This document shows positions 9,060 to 18,435 of a stretch of DNA of 41,450 nt, one piece after another. Location of the stretch: NCBI GenBank assembly GCA_016789005.1, contig JAEURA010000341.1, positions 1-41,450 on the forward strand, written 5' to 3'. The translations under genes were made by a program, and so were the position numbers. Below the pieces are notes generated by a model that did no database searches, was not told where the DNA came from, and saw only the letters and a list, made by a program, of their open reading frames with translations. Within the stretch, counting starts at the first letter, position 1; each line of letters starts with the position of its first letter. Source of the DNA: Anaerolineae bacterium. GTDB lineage: Bacteria > Chloroflexota > Anaerolineae > Aggregatilineales > Phototrophicaceae.

Positions 9060-10224
9060 GGGCATCGTAGGCGCTCTTCATGCGCTCCAGACCCTGGATG
9101 ACCGTATCGCGCGACGTGGCATAGTTGAGGCGGACGAATCCTCGTCCCGGCTCGCCAAAAGCCGCGCCGTCGTTCAGGGCAACTCGCCCCTGCTCAAGAA
9201 AGTGCGCATAAGGCGACTTGTCTCCTGGCAGAGAGACTGCTCGGCAGTCCAACCAGAGCAGGTAGGTCGCCTGGGGGCGTGTCGTTGTTATGTCTGGCAT
9301 GTGCTCGTCAATGAAGCGGATCGCCGTCTCCCGGTTCTGTTCCAGGTAGCGCATCGCCTGATCCAGCCAGTCTTGCCCGTCACGATACGCCGCCAGCGCG
9401 GCGGTATACCCCAGTGCATTCACAAAAGATCCCATGCCGGTCTGATGGTCTCGCAGCCGCTTCAGAAGGTCAGAATTTTGAACGACCGCAAACCCCAGCG
9501 CCAAGCCCGGCAGATTGAAGGTCTTGCTGGGAGCCATCAGGGTGATGCAGCGATTGGCGATCTCTGGCGACAGCGAAGCGAGCGAGATGTGCTGTTCTCC
9601 GGGATAAAGGAGATCGCAGTGAATCTCGTCCGAGGCGACGATCAGATCATGACGAAGGCAGAACTCTGACAGCCCTTCCAGCTCGGCGCGTGTAAACGTC
9701 CTGCCGACCGGATTATGTGGGTTGCAAAGCATGAACAACCGGGTCTGCGGCGTAACTGCCGCCTCCAGGGCGTCAAAGTCGATCTCGTAATGGAGGCGCT
9801 GTCCGTCGCGCGTGACCGCCAGCGGCGCGGTTTGTACGATACGCTGCTGGTGTTTCGGAGCTTTGAGGAAAGGTGGATAAATTGGCGTGAGAGTCAGAAC
9901 GCCGTCACCCGGGACGCCGATGAGGTGGCTGACGAAGTTCAAGGCGGTGACCAGCCCAGGGATGAACACGATCTCATCGGGGTTGATGGTTATCGCATGG
10001 CGCAGTCGTAACCGCTCAATCAAATTATCGCGCAGGGCAGGTTCGTCAAAGTGATAGCCGAAGATGCCGTGTTCGACGCGCCCCCGCAGCGCTGCAATAA
10101 CAGCATCCGGGGCTTTGAAATCCATGTCGGCGATCCACATGGGCAAGACGTCATGATCGAACTGCCGCCATTTTTCTGAGCCGCTGGCGCGCCGTTCCAC
10201 GAAGGTATCGAAATCGTATGCCAT
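9040..10224 (-). CDS. patB: PatB/MalY-type PLP-dependent C-S lyase or aminotransferase
   Basis: A fold-type I PLP enzyme of the MalY/PatB group, which cleaves cystathionine or related C-S bonds to give thiols, pyruvate and ammonia. Visible markers are the N-terminal LPMWIADMDF, the HGIFGYH segment, CNPHNPVGR with Asn168, Asp199 in ASDEIHCDLL, and the PLP Lys234 in APSKTFNLPGL. The length of 394 aa is typical. The ATG is preceded by AGAGGAACAGGA, a good RBS. It is the last gene of a probable nadK-recN-patB run, 40 bases after recN, and its 3' end overlaps the convergent histidine kinase gene by 20 bases. The exact substrate is not determined by these motifs. Confidence 0.9.
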   Translation of the reverse strand: MAYDFDTFVERRASGSEKWRQFDHDVLPMWIADMDFKAPDAVIAALRGRVEHGIFGYHFDEPALRDNLIERLRLRHAITINPDEIVFIPGLVTALNFVSHLIGVPGDGVLTLTPIYPPFLKAPKHQQRIVQTAPLAVTRDGQRLHYEIDFDALEAAVTPQTRLFMLCNPHNPVGRTFTRAELEGLSEFCLRHDLIVASDEIHCDLLYPGEQHISLASLSPEIANRCITLMAPSKTFNLPGLALGFAVVQNSDLLKRLRDHQTGMGSFVNALGYTAALAAYRDGQDWLDQAMRYLEQNRETAIRFIDEHMPDITTTRPQATYLLWLDCRAVSLPGDKSPYAHFLEQGRVALNDGAAFGEPGRGFVRLNYATSRDTVIQGLERMKSAYDALRVSAG

Positions 10225-10264
10225 TCCTGTTCCTCTATGAGATTTGCTGAAAGGGTATCACGAA

Positions 10265-12046
10265 TCAGGGCAGCGGCAGCGGGGCGGGAGGGTCTTCACG
10301 CTTGCCATAACCTTTCTGATGGCGCGCCTCGTGCAGCAGTTCACGCGCCGACAGCACGCCCGGCTCGTTGATCGTCCCCAACATCGCCGCCAGTTCTTCA
10401 ACCCGCTGCTCTTCACTCTCCAGGCTGACGATCTGGGTATGCGTCCTGCCGCCATCGATCTGTTTGAACACCCGGAAATGGCGGTCGGCAAACCCGGCGA
10501 GCTGCGCCATGTGCGTCACCACGAGCACCTGATGTTCGCCGGTCAGTTCCCAGAGCTTCCTGCCCACCACGCTGCCCACGCGCCCGCCGATGCCCTGGTC
10601 GATCTCGTCGAAGATCAGCGTCGGCGTCTGGTCCGCCTGTGTCAGGACGCGCTTGAGCGCCAGCATGATCCGCGCCGCCTCGCCGCCCGACGCTACTTTC
10701 GCCAGCGGACGCAGGGGTTCACCGGGATTCGCTGACATCATGAATTCCACCTGATCGATCCCGATCGGCGTGAATGCCAGACGGCGTTCGCCCACGTAAC
10801 AGCCTTCCGGGTCCTCCTGCTGCATGATCGAGACCTCAAACTGCGCCTTTTCCATGCGCAGATCCGCCAGTTCATTGACGATGCCATCGCTCAAACGCCG
10901 GGCAGCCGCCAGCCGCGCCCGGCTGATCCGCTCCGAAAGCTCGCCAACATGTCTGAGCAGCCCCGTCTCCTGTTCACGCAGCGCTTCCAGCCGCTCGGCG
11001 CTGTGCTCGATCCCTTCCAGTTCGGCACGCGCCCGCTCGGCATAGCCGAAAATCTCTTCAATGCTGGCAGCCCCAAAACGGCGCTTCAGGCTGTTGACCA
11101 GTTCCAACCGCTCTTCGACTTCATCCAGACGATCCGGGCTGTGTTCGATGCTGTCCACATAGCGCCGCATGGACAGCGCCAGTTCTTCGACCTGCGCCAC
11201 AGTCGTCTCTGCCAGGTCATACTCTTCTTGCAGCGAAGCGTCAATCGCCTTGAGCTTACCCATCAGCGCCGCCACCTGGACAAGCTGATCAACTGCCGAC
11301 TCCTGCCCGCCCGGTACTTCGTCACCGTACAGCAGGGTGATCGTCTCCGAGGTGAAACGCGCCAGTTGTTCGCTGTTGGCAAGCCGCTGACGTTCGCTTC
11401 GCAGCGTCTCTTCCTCGTCGGGCTGAAGCTCCGCCGCCTCGATTTCTTCCAGTTCATCGCGCAGCCGGGCGGAGCGGCGCTCTAACTGCGCCTCGTTTTC
11501 GACCAGATCGGCGATCTCCCGGCGGGTCTCCGTCAGACGTCCAACGACCATACTCAAGGCATCGCGCGCATCCATCAAACCGGCATAGCGGTCAAGCAGG
11601 TCGAGGTGCGCCGCCGATTTCAGCAGCGAAAGATGAGCGCTCTGCCCGTGCACATCCACCAGGAACTCGCCGATCTCGCTGATCACGTCGATGCTCACCG
11701 TCACGCCGCCGACTCGCGCCGATGAGCGGCCGTTTGCGCGAATCTCGCGCATGATCGTCACAGTGTGATCGCCGCCGTCCTCCAGCAAATTTTCCCGCTC
11801 CAGGACGAGCAGCACCGCCAGGCGCGCGCCCTGGCTCAGCCGAAACACGCCTTCAATGACGGCGCGCTCTTCGCCGGCGCGCACCATCGCTGGGTCCGCC
11901 TTCGCGCCGAGCAGCAGCTCGACGGCGTCGATGATGATCGATTTGCCCGCGCCGGTCTCGCCGGTGATGACGTTCAACCCTTCGCCAAAGGTCAGCTCGA
12001 GCTGATCGATGATTGCAAAGTTCCGAACGCGAATTTCCTCTAACAT
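10265..12046 (-). CDS. recN: DNA repair protein RecN
   Basis: An SMC-like ATPase acting in double-strand break repair. The head is split: Walker A GETGAGKS (29-36) near the N-terminus, and the ABC-type signature plus Walker B (LIFDEIDQGIGGRVG) near residue 490. Between them lies a Glu/Arg/Leu-rich coiled-coil pair with the short RecN hinge. The VASGGEAARIMLALK signature segment is clear. At 593 aa it is slightly longer than typical RecN (about 555), mainly through a C-terminal tail ending in PPAPLPLP. The ATG is preceded by GAGG at 5-base spacing. The gene lies 60 bases downstream of nadK, an order seen in other bacteria where nadK and recN are neighbours. Confidence 0.95.
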   Translation of the reverse strand: MLEEIRVRNFAIIDQLELTFGEGLNVITGETGAGKSIIIDAVELLLGAKADPAMVRAGEERAVIEGVFRLSQGARLAVLLVLERENLLEDGGDHTVTIMREIRANGRSSARVGGVTVSIDVISEIGEFLVDVHGQSAHLSLLKSAAHLDLLDRYAGLMDARDALSMVVGRLTETRREIADLVENEAQLERRSARLRDELEEIEAAELQPDEEETLRSERQRLANSEQLARFTSETITLLYGDEVPGGQESAVDQLVQVAALMGKLKAIDASLQEEYDLAETTVAQVEELALSMRRYVDSIEHSPDRLDEVEERLELVNSLKRRFGAASIEEIFGYAERARAELEGIEHSAERLEALREQETGLLRHVGELSERISRARLAAARRLSDGIVNELADLRMEKAQFEVSIMQQEDPEGCYVGERRLAFTPIGIDQVEFMMSANPGEPLRPLAKVASGGEAARIMLALKRVLTQADQTPTLIFDEIDQGIGGRVGSVVGRKLWELTGEHQVLVVTHMAQLAGFADRHFRVFKQIDGGRTHTQIVSLESEEQRVEELAAMLGTINEPGVLSARELLHEARHQKGYGKREDPPAPLPLP

Positions 12047-12106
12047 TGAGTCCTCAATTTCAGGATGAGAGACAAGTCGTCACACAGTTCAAACCGTGTG
12101 TGCCTA

Positions 12107-12988
12107 TTATAGTTTGAGTTGGGTGGGCGTTCCCGACGCCGTCTTACGGGGCTCCATTCGGTCGAGCAGCGAGCGATAGAAATAGTTACGCTCCCGAAGT
12201 CGGGCGAACCGGCTGACCACCTCACTCGCCTGAATCGTGACGTGATCGCCGGGGATCAGGCTGACGCCGGGCGTGCCATCCGCCGAAAGCACCGTCTCCG
12301 CCTGCGTGTCGGGCGAGACGACAATATCAACCCGCGCACCTTCAGGCAGCACAATCGGGCGATCCAGACTCAGATGCGGCGCGACTGGCACGATCAGGAT
12401 GCTGCGCAGTTCCGGCGGCAGGATCGGTCCCCCGCCGGCGAGCGCGTAGGCAGTCGAGCCGGTGGCGGTGGCGATAATCAGCGCGTCGGCGCTGTAGGTC
12501 GTCGTCCAGTCGCCGTCGATGAAAGCATCCAGACGCACCATACGCGGCATGGCTCCCCGGCTGATGACCACATCGTTCAGCGCTTCGCTTTCGGCGATAA
12601 CCCGCTCTTCCCGCGTCACCCGCGCCTTGAGCATCATACGTGTCTCGATCCAGTAGTCGCCGGCGAGTACCTGGTCGATGTGGCTGTCCCAATTCTCCGG
12701 GCTGCTAATCTCTGTCAGAAAGCCGAGATAACCCATGTTGACGCCCAGAACCGGCACACCGAAGCCGGCGCAGACATGCGCCGCGCGCAGCATCGCGCCA
12801 TCGCCGCCAATCGCCACGACCAGTTGCGCCTGGGCGATCCGCTTTCGCGCTTGCTCCGGCGTCCACGTCTCCAAGACCCAGGCATCGCAGCCTCGATCGC
12901 GCAGTGTCTGCGCGATGCGCCTGGCGACAGGCGCGCTCTGCGGGCGACCAGGATGGGCAAGCACCCCGAACTGCTTGGCGGTCAACAC
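12107..12988 (-). CDS. nadK: NAD kinase
   Basis: Phosphorylates NAD to NADP using ATP or polyphosphate. Family motifs are present: GGDGAMLRAAH (catalytic Asp), NMGYLGFLTE, an SEALNDVV segment, and the C-terminal TATGSTAYALAGGGPILPPEL. The frame stays open upstream to a TTG at 13033, but the GTG at 12988 has a good GAAGGAAG ribosome binding site about 7 bases before it and yields a family-like N-terminus (VLTAKQFGVLAHPG), so I use it (293 aa). It appears to be the first gene of a nadK-recN-patB transcript. The approximately 300 bases upstream, shared with divergent pstS, contain no further gene that I can support. Confidence 0.93.
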   Translation of the reverse strand: MLTAKQFGVLAHPGRPQSAPVARRIAQTLRDRGCDAWVLETWTPEQARKRIAQAQLVVAIGGDGAMLRAAHVCAGFGVPVLGVNMGYLGFLTEISSPENWDSHIDQVLAGDYWIETRMMLKARVTREERVIAESEALNDVVISRGAMPRMVRLDAFIDGDWTTTYSADALIIATATGSTAYALAGGGPILPPELRSILIVPVAPHLSLDRPIVLPEGARVDIVVSPDTQAETVLSADGTPGVSLIPGDHVTIQASEVVSRFARLRERNYFYRSLLDRMEPRKTASGTPTQLKL

Positions 12989-13157
12989 GGCGCTTCCTTC
13001 GATGGTTTTGGCGGCACGCCATCCGTTGGGCAAATCTTCGCTACAAGTCTAACGCCGAGCCGTGCTACACGCCAGCGTCCAAGCTTATCATAGCACATAT
13101 GTTTCATTTCAACGGATGCCGATCTGGAACTCCCCGTTCCAGTCGGATCGCGGAGAT

Positions 13158-13207
13158 TTAACCATTCCGACTATGTTCCTTAACAGCATCTCCGGGTTTC
13201 ATTAATC
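13158..13207 (+). promoter_or_regulatory. Pho-box-like direct repeats upstream of pstS
   Basis: The nadK-pstS divergent gap holds three TTAA-centred hexamers: TTAACC (13158), TTAACA (13180) and TTAATC (13202). They are spaced by exactly 22 bases, two helical turns. The first, with its flanks (TTTAACCA), fits the published cyanobacterial Pho box pattern PyTTAAPyPy(T/A), and TTAACA resembles Bacillus PhoP sites. The location 80-130 bases before pstS suits activation by a PhoB-type regulator under phosphate limitation. The rest of the gap holds an imperfect hairpin (GGACGTGT / ACACAAGTCC, 13231-13251) but no gene. Confidence 0.45.
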
Positions 13208-13289
13208 CACCGCGATTAGCATCCCGTTCTGGACGTGTAAAACACAAGTCCAAAGATTCTATCGAATCAGCTTCAGGAGAATTCCCAAC

Positions 13290-14279
13290 ATGCTCAAGCG
13301 TCTATTCTGGATCGTTGCCGCTGTCGTCCTGGTCCTGCCTATCGCCATCATGGCGCAGGAGACCGAAGTTGAACTTCCGGAAGTCGATCCGCTCAGCGTC
13401 GCCGGAGACATCATCATCGCCGGCAGCTCGACGGTCTACCCGCTGACCGAAGCGGTCGCCGAACAGTTCATCGCCGACGGTTTCTCCGGTGAGATCACCA
13501 TCGACAGCATCGGTTCGGGCGCGGGCTTCGAGCGTTTCTGCGTCGCCGGCGAAACCGACATCTCCAACGCCAGCCGCGCTATCAGGGACAGCGAAATTGA
13601 AAGCTGCGCAGCGCTCACTCCGGCGCGCACGCCCATCGAGATTCGCGTCGGCACCGACGCCCTCGCGGTCGTCGTCAGCGCTGAAAACGACTTCGTTGAA
13701 AGCCTGACCATCGAACAGCTCGCCAAGATCTACAGCGGCGAATTCGCCACCTGGGCGGATGTCGATGGGTCCTATCCCGCCGAAGCCATTCAGCTCTTCA
13801 GCCCTGGGACCGACAGCGGCACGTTCGACTATTTCGTCGAGGCGGTCATCGAAGAAGGGCTGGGTCTTGAAGGTGAAGACGCGGCGAACGCCATCATCAA
13901 CGCCGCCGGCATCCAGTTCTCCGAAGACGACAACGTCCTGGTCCAGGGCGTCGAAGGCAGCCCGTACGCCATTGCCTACTTCGGCTTCGCCTACTACACC
14001 GAGGAAGCTGATGCGCTGAAGGCTCTGGCGATTGACGGAGGCGACGGCGCGACCGAACCCAATGCCGAATCTGCCGAAGACGGCACTTACCCTCTGGCGC
14101 GCCCGCTGTTCATCTACACCGACTCTGCTATCATGGCGGAAAAGCCGCAGGTCGCCGCCTTCGTGGTCTACTACCTGACCTATGTCAACGACCTGATCGA
14201 CGAGGTTGGCTACTTCCCGGCGAGCGATGAAGCGCTGAACGCGGCGAAGACCGCCGTCTCTGAAGCGCTGGGCATGTAA
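13290..14279 (+). CDS. pstS: Phosphate ABC transporter, substrate-binding protein PstS
   Basis: Captures phosphate outside the membrane and delivers it to PstCA. The N-terminal 22 residues form a signal peptide (Lys-Arg, then a hydrophobic core ending at MAQ). No lipobox Cys is visible, so this looks like a cleaved or anchored signal rather than a lipoprotein. The phosphate-binding loops are recognisable: AGSSTVYPLTEAVAEQF near residue 45, the ISNASRAI segment (about 90-97), and SGTFDYF with its preceding PGTD (about 172-180). The RBS AGGAGA lies 10 bases before the ATG. It is the first gene of the pst operon and is followed by a hairpin that may raise its expression relative to the permease genes, a common PstS pattern. 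Confidence 0.95.
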   Translation: MLKRLFWIVAAVVLVLPIAIMAQETEVELPEVDPLSVAGDIIIAGSSTVYPLTEAVAEQFIADGFSGEITIDSIGSGAGFERFCVAGETDISNASRAIRDSEIESCAALTPARTPIEIRVGTDALAVVVSAENDFVESLTIEQLAKIYSGEFATWADVDGSYPAEAIQLFSPGTDSGTFDYFVEAVIEEGLGLEGEDAANAIINAAGIQFSEDDNVLVQGVEGSPYAIAYFGFAYYTEEADALKALAIDGGDGATEPNAESAEDGTYPLARPLFIYTDSAIMAEKPQVAAFVVYYLTYVNDLIDEVGYFPASDEALNAAKTAVSEALGM

Positions 14280-14301
14280 TTCGCCGGCAACGCTGCCTGA
14301 G

Positions 14302-14331
14302 GAGGGGATAGGCTTCAATGCCTCTCCCCTC
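14302..14331 (+). terminator. Intra-operon hairpin between pstS and pstC
   Basis: A 12-base stem with one mismatch (GAGGGGATAGGC / GCCTCTCCCCTC) and a 6-base loop is followed by TTTCGCTTG. The T-tract is short, so termination would be partial. Such a site would protect the pstS mRNA 3' end and lower transcription of pstCAB, keeping the binding protein in excess. Confidence 0.55.
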
Positions 14332-14413
14332 TTTCGCTTGAGTATGATGTCTTCGCCAAGGCTGTGCCAGAAAGGCGCAGATGACAGCAAAGCAAACACC
14401 GCCAGGAGGAACG

Positions 14414-15391
14414 ATGCAGACACAACTTGAGGCTGGGCGCGAAATCAGCAGGGTGCAGTCGGCGGTCGCCGCTCGCCGCGCTCAGGCGACCCTCTACAAG
14501 CGCCCGCGTCCCGGTGAGGATGCCATCCGCGTCTACCTGCTGCTCTGCGGAATCCTGTCGATCTTCACAACGCTGGGAATCATCTTTGTGCTGGGAGAAG
14601 AATCGCTGCGCTTCTTCACCAGCGGCGTGACGAATGCCGTCGAATTCCTTACCAGCATCAAGTGGCAGCCCCAGGCGGGAGAATTCGGCATCCTGCCGCT
14701 GTTGGAGTCGACGCTGATGACCAGCTTCATGGCGATGCTCGTCGCCATCCCACTGGGATTGGGTTCAGCTATCTATCTGGCGGAGTATGCGCCAAGCCGC
14801 GTTCGCAGCACGATGAAGCCCATCCTGGAAGTCCTCGCTGGCATCCCCACGGTGGTCTACGGGTACTTCGCGCTCACCTTCATGACGCCGGCGCTGCGCG
14901 GCATCTTCGGTCAGGATGCGGTGCAGATCTACAATACTGCGGCAGCCGGAATCGTCATGGGCATCATGATCCTGCCGACGATCAGCTCGATGGCGGAAGA
15001 CGCTCTGAGCAGCGTACCGCGATCGCTTCGCGAAGCCTCCTATGGCTTGGGCGCGACGCGCTTCGAGACCATCGTCAAGGTGGTCCTGCCGGCGGCGCTC
15101 TCCGGCATCCTGGCGGCATTCATCATCGGCATCTCGCGCGCCGTCGGCGAGACGATGATCGTCGCGCTGGCAGCAGGCGCCGGGTCCAACTGGAGCTTCC
15201 CGCCCAACTTCTTCGTCGCAGCCGAAACGATGACCGGTCACATCGCCCGCATCAGCGGGGGCGACCTGAGCTATGACTCGGTGGACTATAACAGCCTGTT
15301 TGCCATCGGGCTGATGCTCTTCTTCATCACCCTCGGTCTGAATCTGCTCAGCCAGTGGGTCAGCAAGCGCTTCCGCGAGGTCTATCAATGA
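14414..15391 (+). CDS. pstC: Phosphate ABC transporter permease PstC
   Basis: One half of the membrane channel for phosphate. About six TM helices are visible, starting near residue 41 ([22 protein letters not shown]). The cytoplasmic EAA-type coupling motif appears as [27 protein letters not shown] split across about residues 210-236. The frame is open upstream to an ATG at 14381, but the ATG at 14414 directly follows AGGAGGA and is preferred, although its spacing of 3-4 bases is short. The length is 325 aa. The stop overlaps the pstA start by four bases (ATGA), indicating translational coupling. Confidence 0.93.
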   Translation: MQTQLEAGREISRVQSAVAARRAQATLYKRPRPGEDAIRVYLLLCGILSIFTTLGIIFVLGEESLRFFTSGVTNAVEFLTSIKWQPQAGEFGILPLLESTLMTSFMAMLVAIPLGLGSAIYLAEYAPSRVRSTMKPILEVLAGIPTVVYGYFALTFMTPALRGIFGQDAVQIYNTAAAGIVMGIMILPTISSMAEDALSSVPRSLREASYGLGATRFETIVKVVLPAALSGILAAFIIGISRAVGETMIVALAAGAGSNWSFPPNFFVAAETMTGHIARISGGDLSYDSVDYNSLFAIGLMLFFITLGLNLLSQWVSKRFREVYQ

Positions 15392-16749
15392 GCGCCTCTG
15401 TGTCTCAAGCTAACCTGCTGCCGACGGGCGCAGAATTCCAGAAAGGTCTGGCACGGCGCAATTTTCGGGGTTCAGTCTGGGGGCGCTTCTACTCCCTCTC
15501 CCTGCTGGTCGCAATCCTGGCGCTGATCGCACTCGTCCTCAACATCGTCAACTCGGCTTTCGGCTACGCCATCACAGCCTATGAGGTCGAACCGACAGCG
15601 CTGGTCGCCGGCGGGGATGTCGGTGGACTTGATGCTGAGCAGCTTGTCGTCATCCTCCAGGACTATCAGGAGCGCCGGCTGCCTGTCTATATTCGCGACA
15701 ACCTCAGCGTAGTCGATCCGAGTATATTCACCCAGGTTCCCCTCAGCGAGTCGCTGGCTGGACGCACTTTCCCGGCTGAACTTGCTGCCATGACGGTGAC
15801 GGAGCTGACGCGCGATCAGCAGGCGGCTGTCCTGGCAGCCAGCCTCTCGGTCGATACGCTGCGCAGCCTGGTCGAAGTTGAAGTGATCGGCGAACAAGTG
15901 ATCCACCCCTACGCACTGAGTGAATCGCTGTTCGAGCGCAGTCGTATCGACGCCGAACTGCTCGAAGCGTTGGAAGACGAACCGAATGCGCGCCTGGAAT
16001 TTCGCAGCTGGCTGAACTTTGAGTTCCTGACCGCCGCCGGTTCGAGCGACCCGGCGGCAGCTGGCGTGCGCACCGCCCTGCTTGGGACGCTCTGGGTGAT
16101 CTTCATCACGGTGCTGTTCGCGTTCCCGGTCGGTGTTGGCGCAGCCATCTATCTGGAAGAATACGCTGTCCCCAACCGGCTGAACAAGCTGATCGAGACC
16201 AACATCCGCAATCTCGCCGGCGTTCCCTCGATCATCTACGGTCTGCTGGGTCTCGCCGTCCTGGTGCGCAGTCTGGAATTCATCACCCAGGGGCGCACCA
16301 TCCTGTCTGCCGGACTGACGCTTGGTTTGCTCATTCTGCCGGTGATCATCATCAACAGCCAGGAAGCCATCCGGGCTGTACCGTCATCTATCCGTGAGGC
16401 GAGCTTCGGGGTCGGGGCGACCAAGTGGCAGACGATCTGGAATCAGGTGCTTCCGGCTGCCATGCCGGGCATCCTGACCGGGACTATCCTCGCCATGTCG
16501 CGAGCCGTTGGCGAGACCGCGCCGCTGATCGTCATCGGCGCATCAACCTTCATCGTCACGGATCCCACCAGTCCATTCGCCAAGTTTACCGCCCTGCCGA
16601 TCCAGATTTACCAGTGGACGGCACGACCGCAGTCGGAATTCCGGGCGATTGCGGCAGCGGCGATCATCGTGCTGCTGGTGCTGCTGCTCCTCTTCAATGC
16701 AACGGCGATCATTCTCCGCCAACGGTACAGAAAGAGTCTGCAAGGATGA
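15388..16749 (+). CDS. pstA: Phosphate ABC transporter permease PstA with enlarged extracytoplasmic loop
   Basis: The second membrane subunit of the phosphate transporter. Residues 227-453 match an ordinary PstA: several TM helices, the [10 protein letters not shown] segment and the coupling motif [21 protein letters not shown]. Before these, TM1 (about 34-58) is followed by a hydrophilic, acidic region of about 165 residues (60-226) that most PstA proteins lack. Long PstA proteins with an insert here are known in other bacteria (some carry the Pfam domain DUF3333), so this could be a relative of that domain, but I cannot confirm homology by eye. The start is the ATG overlapping the pstC stop (ATGA). 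The stop in turn overlaps pstB by four bases. Confidence 0.93.
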   Translation: MSASVSQANLLPTGAEFQKGLARRNFRGSVWGRFYSLSLLVAILALIALVLNIVNSAFGYAITAYEVEPTALVAGGDVGGLDAEQLVVILQDYQERRLPVYIRDNLSVVDPSIFTQVPLSESLAGRTFPAELAAMTVTELTRDQQAAVLAASLSVDTLRSLVEVEVIGEQVIHPYALSESLFERSRIDAELLEALEDEPNARLEFRSWLNFEFLTAAGSSDPAAAGVRTALLGTLWVIFITVLFAFPVGVGAAIYLEEYAVPNRLNKLIETNIRNLAGVPSIIYGLLGLAVLVRSLEFITQGRTILSAGLTLGLLILPVIIINSQEAIRAVPSSIREASFGVGATKWQTIWNQVLPAAMPGILTGTILAMSRAVGETAPLIVIGASTFIVTDPTSPFAKFTALPIQIYQWTARPQSEFRAIAAAAIIVLLVLLLLFNATAIILRQRYRKSLQG

Positions 16750-17552
16750 CCCAAAACGGGGCATACGCCATTCAACTCAAGAACGTTGATGTCTTCTATG
16801 GTCCAAAGCTGGCTGTAAGCGACGTCAGCCTGAATATTCAGACCCGGCGCATCACCGCGTTCATCGGTCCCTCGGGGTGCGGCAAGAGCACTGTGCTGCG
16901 TTCCATCAATCGTATGAACGATCTCATCCCCGGCGCGCGGGTGCAGGGTGATGTCACGTTTCAGGGGCAGAATCTTTACGCCCCGGAAGTGGACCCGGTC
17001 GAGGTTCGCCGGCGCATCGGCATGGTCTTCCAGAAGCCAAACCCGTTCCCCAAGAGCATCTATGATAACGTCGCCTATGGACCGCGTCTGCTCGGCGTGC
17101 GTTCCAAAGCCGTCCTGGACGAGATCGTCGAAAAGAGCCTCAAGGGCGCTTATCTGTGGGATGAGGTCAGGAGCGACCTGAAAAAATCGGGATTGGCGCT
17201 CTCTGGCGGTCAGCAGCAGCGGTTGTGCATCGCCCGCACTATCGCCGTCGAACCGGAGGTCATCCTGATGGACGAACCCTGTTCGGCGCTTGACCCAATT
17301 GCGACACAAGCCGTCGAAGACCTGATGAAGATTCTGGTCAAGCAGTACACCATCGTCATCGTCACGCACAACATGCAGCAGGCGCAGCGCGTTTCCGACT
17401 TCACCGCTTTCTTCAGCATCCGCAAGCAGGAAGAGACTCCCGGCAAAGAGAACCGCTGGGGGGTATTGGGCGAATTTGCTGAAACAACCGAGTTGTTCAG
17501 CAGCCCCAACAGTGAAGAGACCGAGCGCTACATACGGGGCGAATTCGGTTAA
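16746..17552 (+). CDS. pstB: Phosphate ABC transporter ATP-binding protein PstB
   Basis: The ATPase that drives phosphate import. Walker A is GPSGCGKST, the Q-loop is [16 protein letters not shown], the ABC signature is [14 protein letters not shown], Walker B is [13 protein letters not shown], and the switch His lies in IVTHNMQQ. The FQKPNPFP and GPRLLG segments are specific to PstB. The frame is open far upstream inside pstA, but the ATG at 16746 overlaps the pstA stop (ATGA) and gives the family-standard 268 aa. A PstB-like tail ([17 protein letters not shown]) ends the protein. No phoU follows; the next gene is convergent. Confidence 0.96.
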   Translation: MTQNGAYAIQLKNVDVFYGPKLAVSDVSLNIQTRRITAFIGPSGCGKSTVLRSINRMNDLIPGARVQGDVTFQGQNLYAPEVDPVEVRRRIGMVFQKPNPFPKSIYDNVAYGPRLLGVRSKAVLDEIVEKSLKGAYLWDEVRSDLKKSGLALSGGQQQRLCIARTIAVEPEVILMDEPCSALDPIATQAVEDLMKILVKQYTIVIVTHNMQQAQRVSDFTAFFSIRKQEETPGKENRWGVLGEFAETTELFSSPNSEETERYIRGEFG

Positions 17553-17587
17553 AGCAACGCATCACGGCGCGGCATTGAAACCCCCAT

Positions 17588-17623
17588 CGCCGGGGCAGGA
17601 CGAATCGGTCTTCTGCCCTGGCG
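17588..17623. terminator. Hairpin between pstB and the convergent nitrilase gene
   Basis: A 13-base stem (CGCCGGGGCAGGA / TTCTGCCCTGGCG, two G-T pairs) with a 10-base loop lies between the two convergent stop codons. It has no long T-tract on either side, so it is a candidate bidirectional terminator of moderate quality. Confidence 0.5.
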
Positions 17624-17639
17624 TCATGAACGCTCTTTC

Positions 17640-18428
17640 CTAGGCGCCGAAAATGTCCGACCGACGATCCTCGAACACCGGAATGCGGTTGCGCACGACA
17701 TCGACGTAATCCAGGTCGATCTCGGCGGTGACGACACCAGGAGTCTCGCCAAATTCCACGACGACCTTCCCCCAGGGATCGACGATCATCGAATGTCCAC
17801 CGAATACTTTATCGCCGATCTGTCCAACGGCGTTGGTCGCCGCGATATAGCACTGATTCTCGATTGCCCGTGCGATCAGCAGGGTGCGCCAGTGGTCGAT
17901 CCGCTCAATGGGCCACTCCGCAGGGATGACGATCAGCTTCGCCCCTTGAACCGCATAGCGCCGGAACAATTCCGGAAAACGCAGGTCATAACAGATCGCC
18001 ATGCCGGTTCCCCCCCAGGGGAGGTCCATCAGCAGCGGCGCGGAACCGGCTTGCAGGAAGCGGTCCTCTTCCATCAAACGAAACAGGTGCATCTTGCGGT
18101 AAACGCCCAGCAGCTTACCATTCGGCGCGAAGAATGTCCCGCTGTTGGCGACTTCCAGACCGCGTTTTTCCAGTAGAGAGCCGACGATGCTGAGCTTGTT
18201 CTGCGTCGCCAACGTCGCAATCTGGGCGAAAATACCAACGTTCAGTGGGTTTGCCAGCTCGCGAGCGCGTTCCAGCGCGTAGCCGGTCGACCACAGTTCA
18301 GGCAGCAGAAGTAGATGTGACTTACGGAGCGCCGCTTCCGCAATGTACTCCTCTGCGGTCGCCATATTCTTGCGCGGGTCGCCCAGGGCGATGTTCATCT
18401 GCCCCAGGCTGATCATCAATTTGACCAT
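17640..18428 (-). CDS. Carbon-nitrogen hydrolase (nitrilase superfamily, omega-amidase-like)
   Basis: Hydrolyses amide or nitrile C-N bonds. The Glu-Lys-Cys triad is present: Glu in LLPELWSTGY, Lys in VYRKMHLF, and Cys in GMAICYDLRFPELFR. The compact 262-aa form without extra domains and the RFPELFRRYA segment resemble the Nit2/YafV omega-amidase branch, which repairs or recycles alpha-keto acid amides, but substrate prediction within this superfamily is unsafe. The ATG is preceded by a GGTGAGAGAG purine run. It is the last gene of a four-gene minus-strand cluster, only 7 bases after the shikimate-kinase-like gene. Confidence 0.9.
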   Translation of the reverse strand: MVKLMISLGQMNIALGDPRKNMATAEEYIAEAALRKSHLLLLPELWSTGYALERARELANPLNVGIFAQIATLATQNKLSIVGSLLEKRGLEVANSGTFFAPNGKLLGVYRKMHLFRLMEEDRFLQAGSAPLLMDLPWGGTGMAICYDLRFPELFRRYAVQGAKLIVIPAEWPIERIDHWRTLLIARAIENQCYIAATNAVGQIGDKVFGGHSMIVDPWGKVVVEFGETPGVVTAEIDLDYVDVVRNRIPVFEDRRSDIFGA

Positions 18429-18435
18429 AGCTCTC

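Noticed and set aside
12119..13093. 324-codon plus-strand frame opposite nadK
   Set aside because: Arg/His/Asp-rich shadow of nadK with no recognisable domain.
13302..14423. 373-codon open frame on the minus strand
   Set aside because: Antisense to pstS, which has clear motifs and a good RBS; composition is that of a shadow frame.
16425..16745. Upstream extension of the pstB frame
   Set aside because: This part overlaps pstA in another frame; the ATGA junction at 16746 gives a standard PstB length and N-terminus.
17553..17639. Possible phoU after pstB
   Set aside because: Only an 86-base gap with a hairpin follows, then a convergent gene; no phoU is present in the window.
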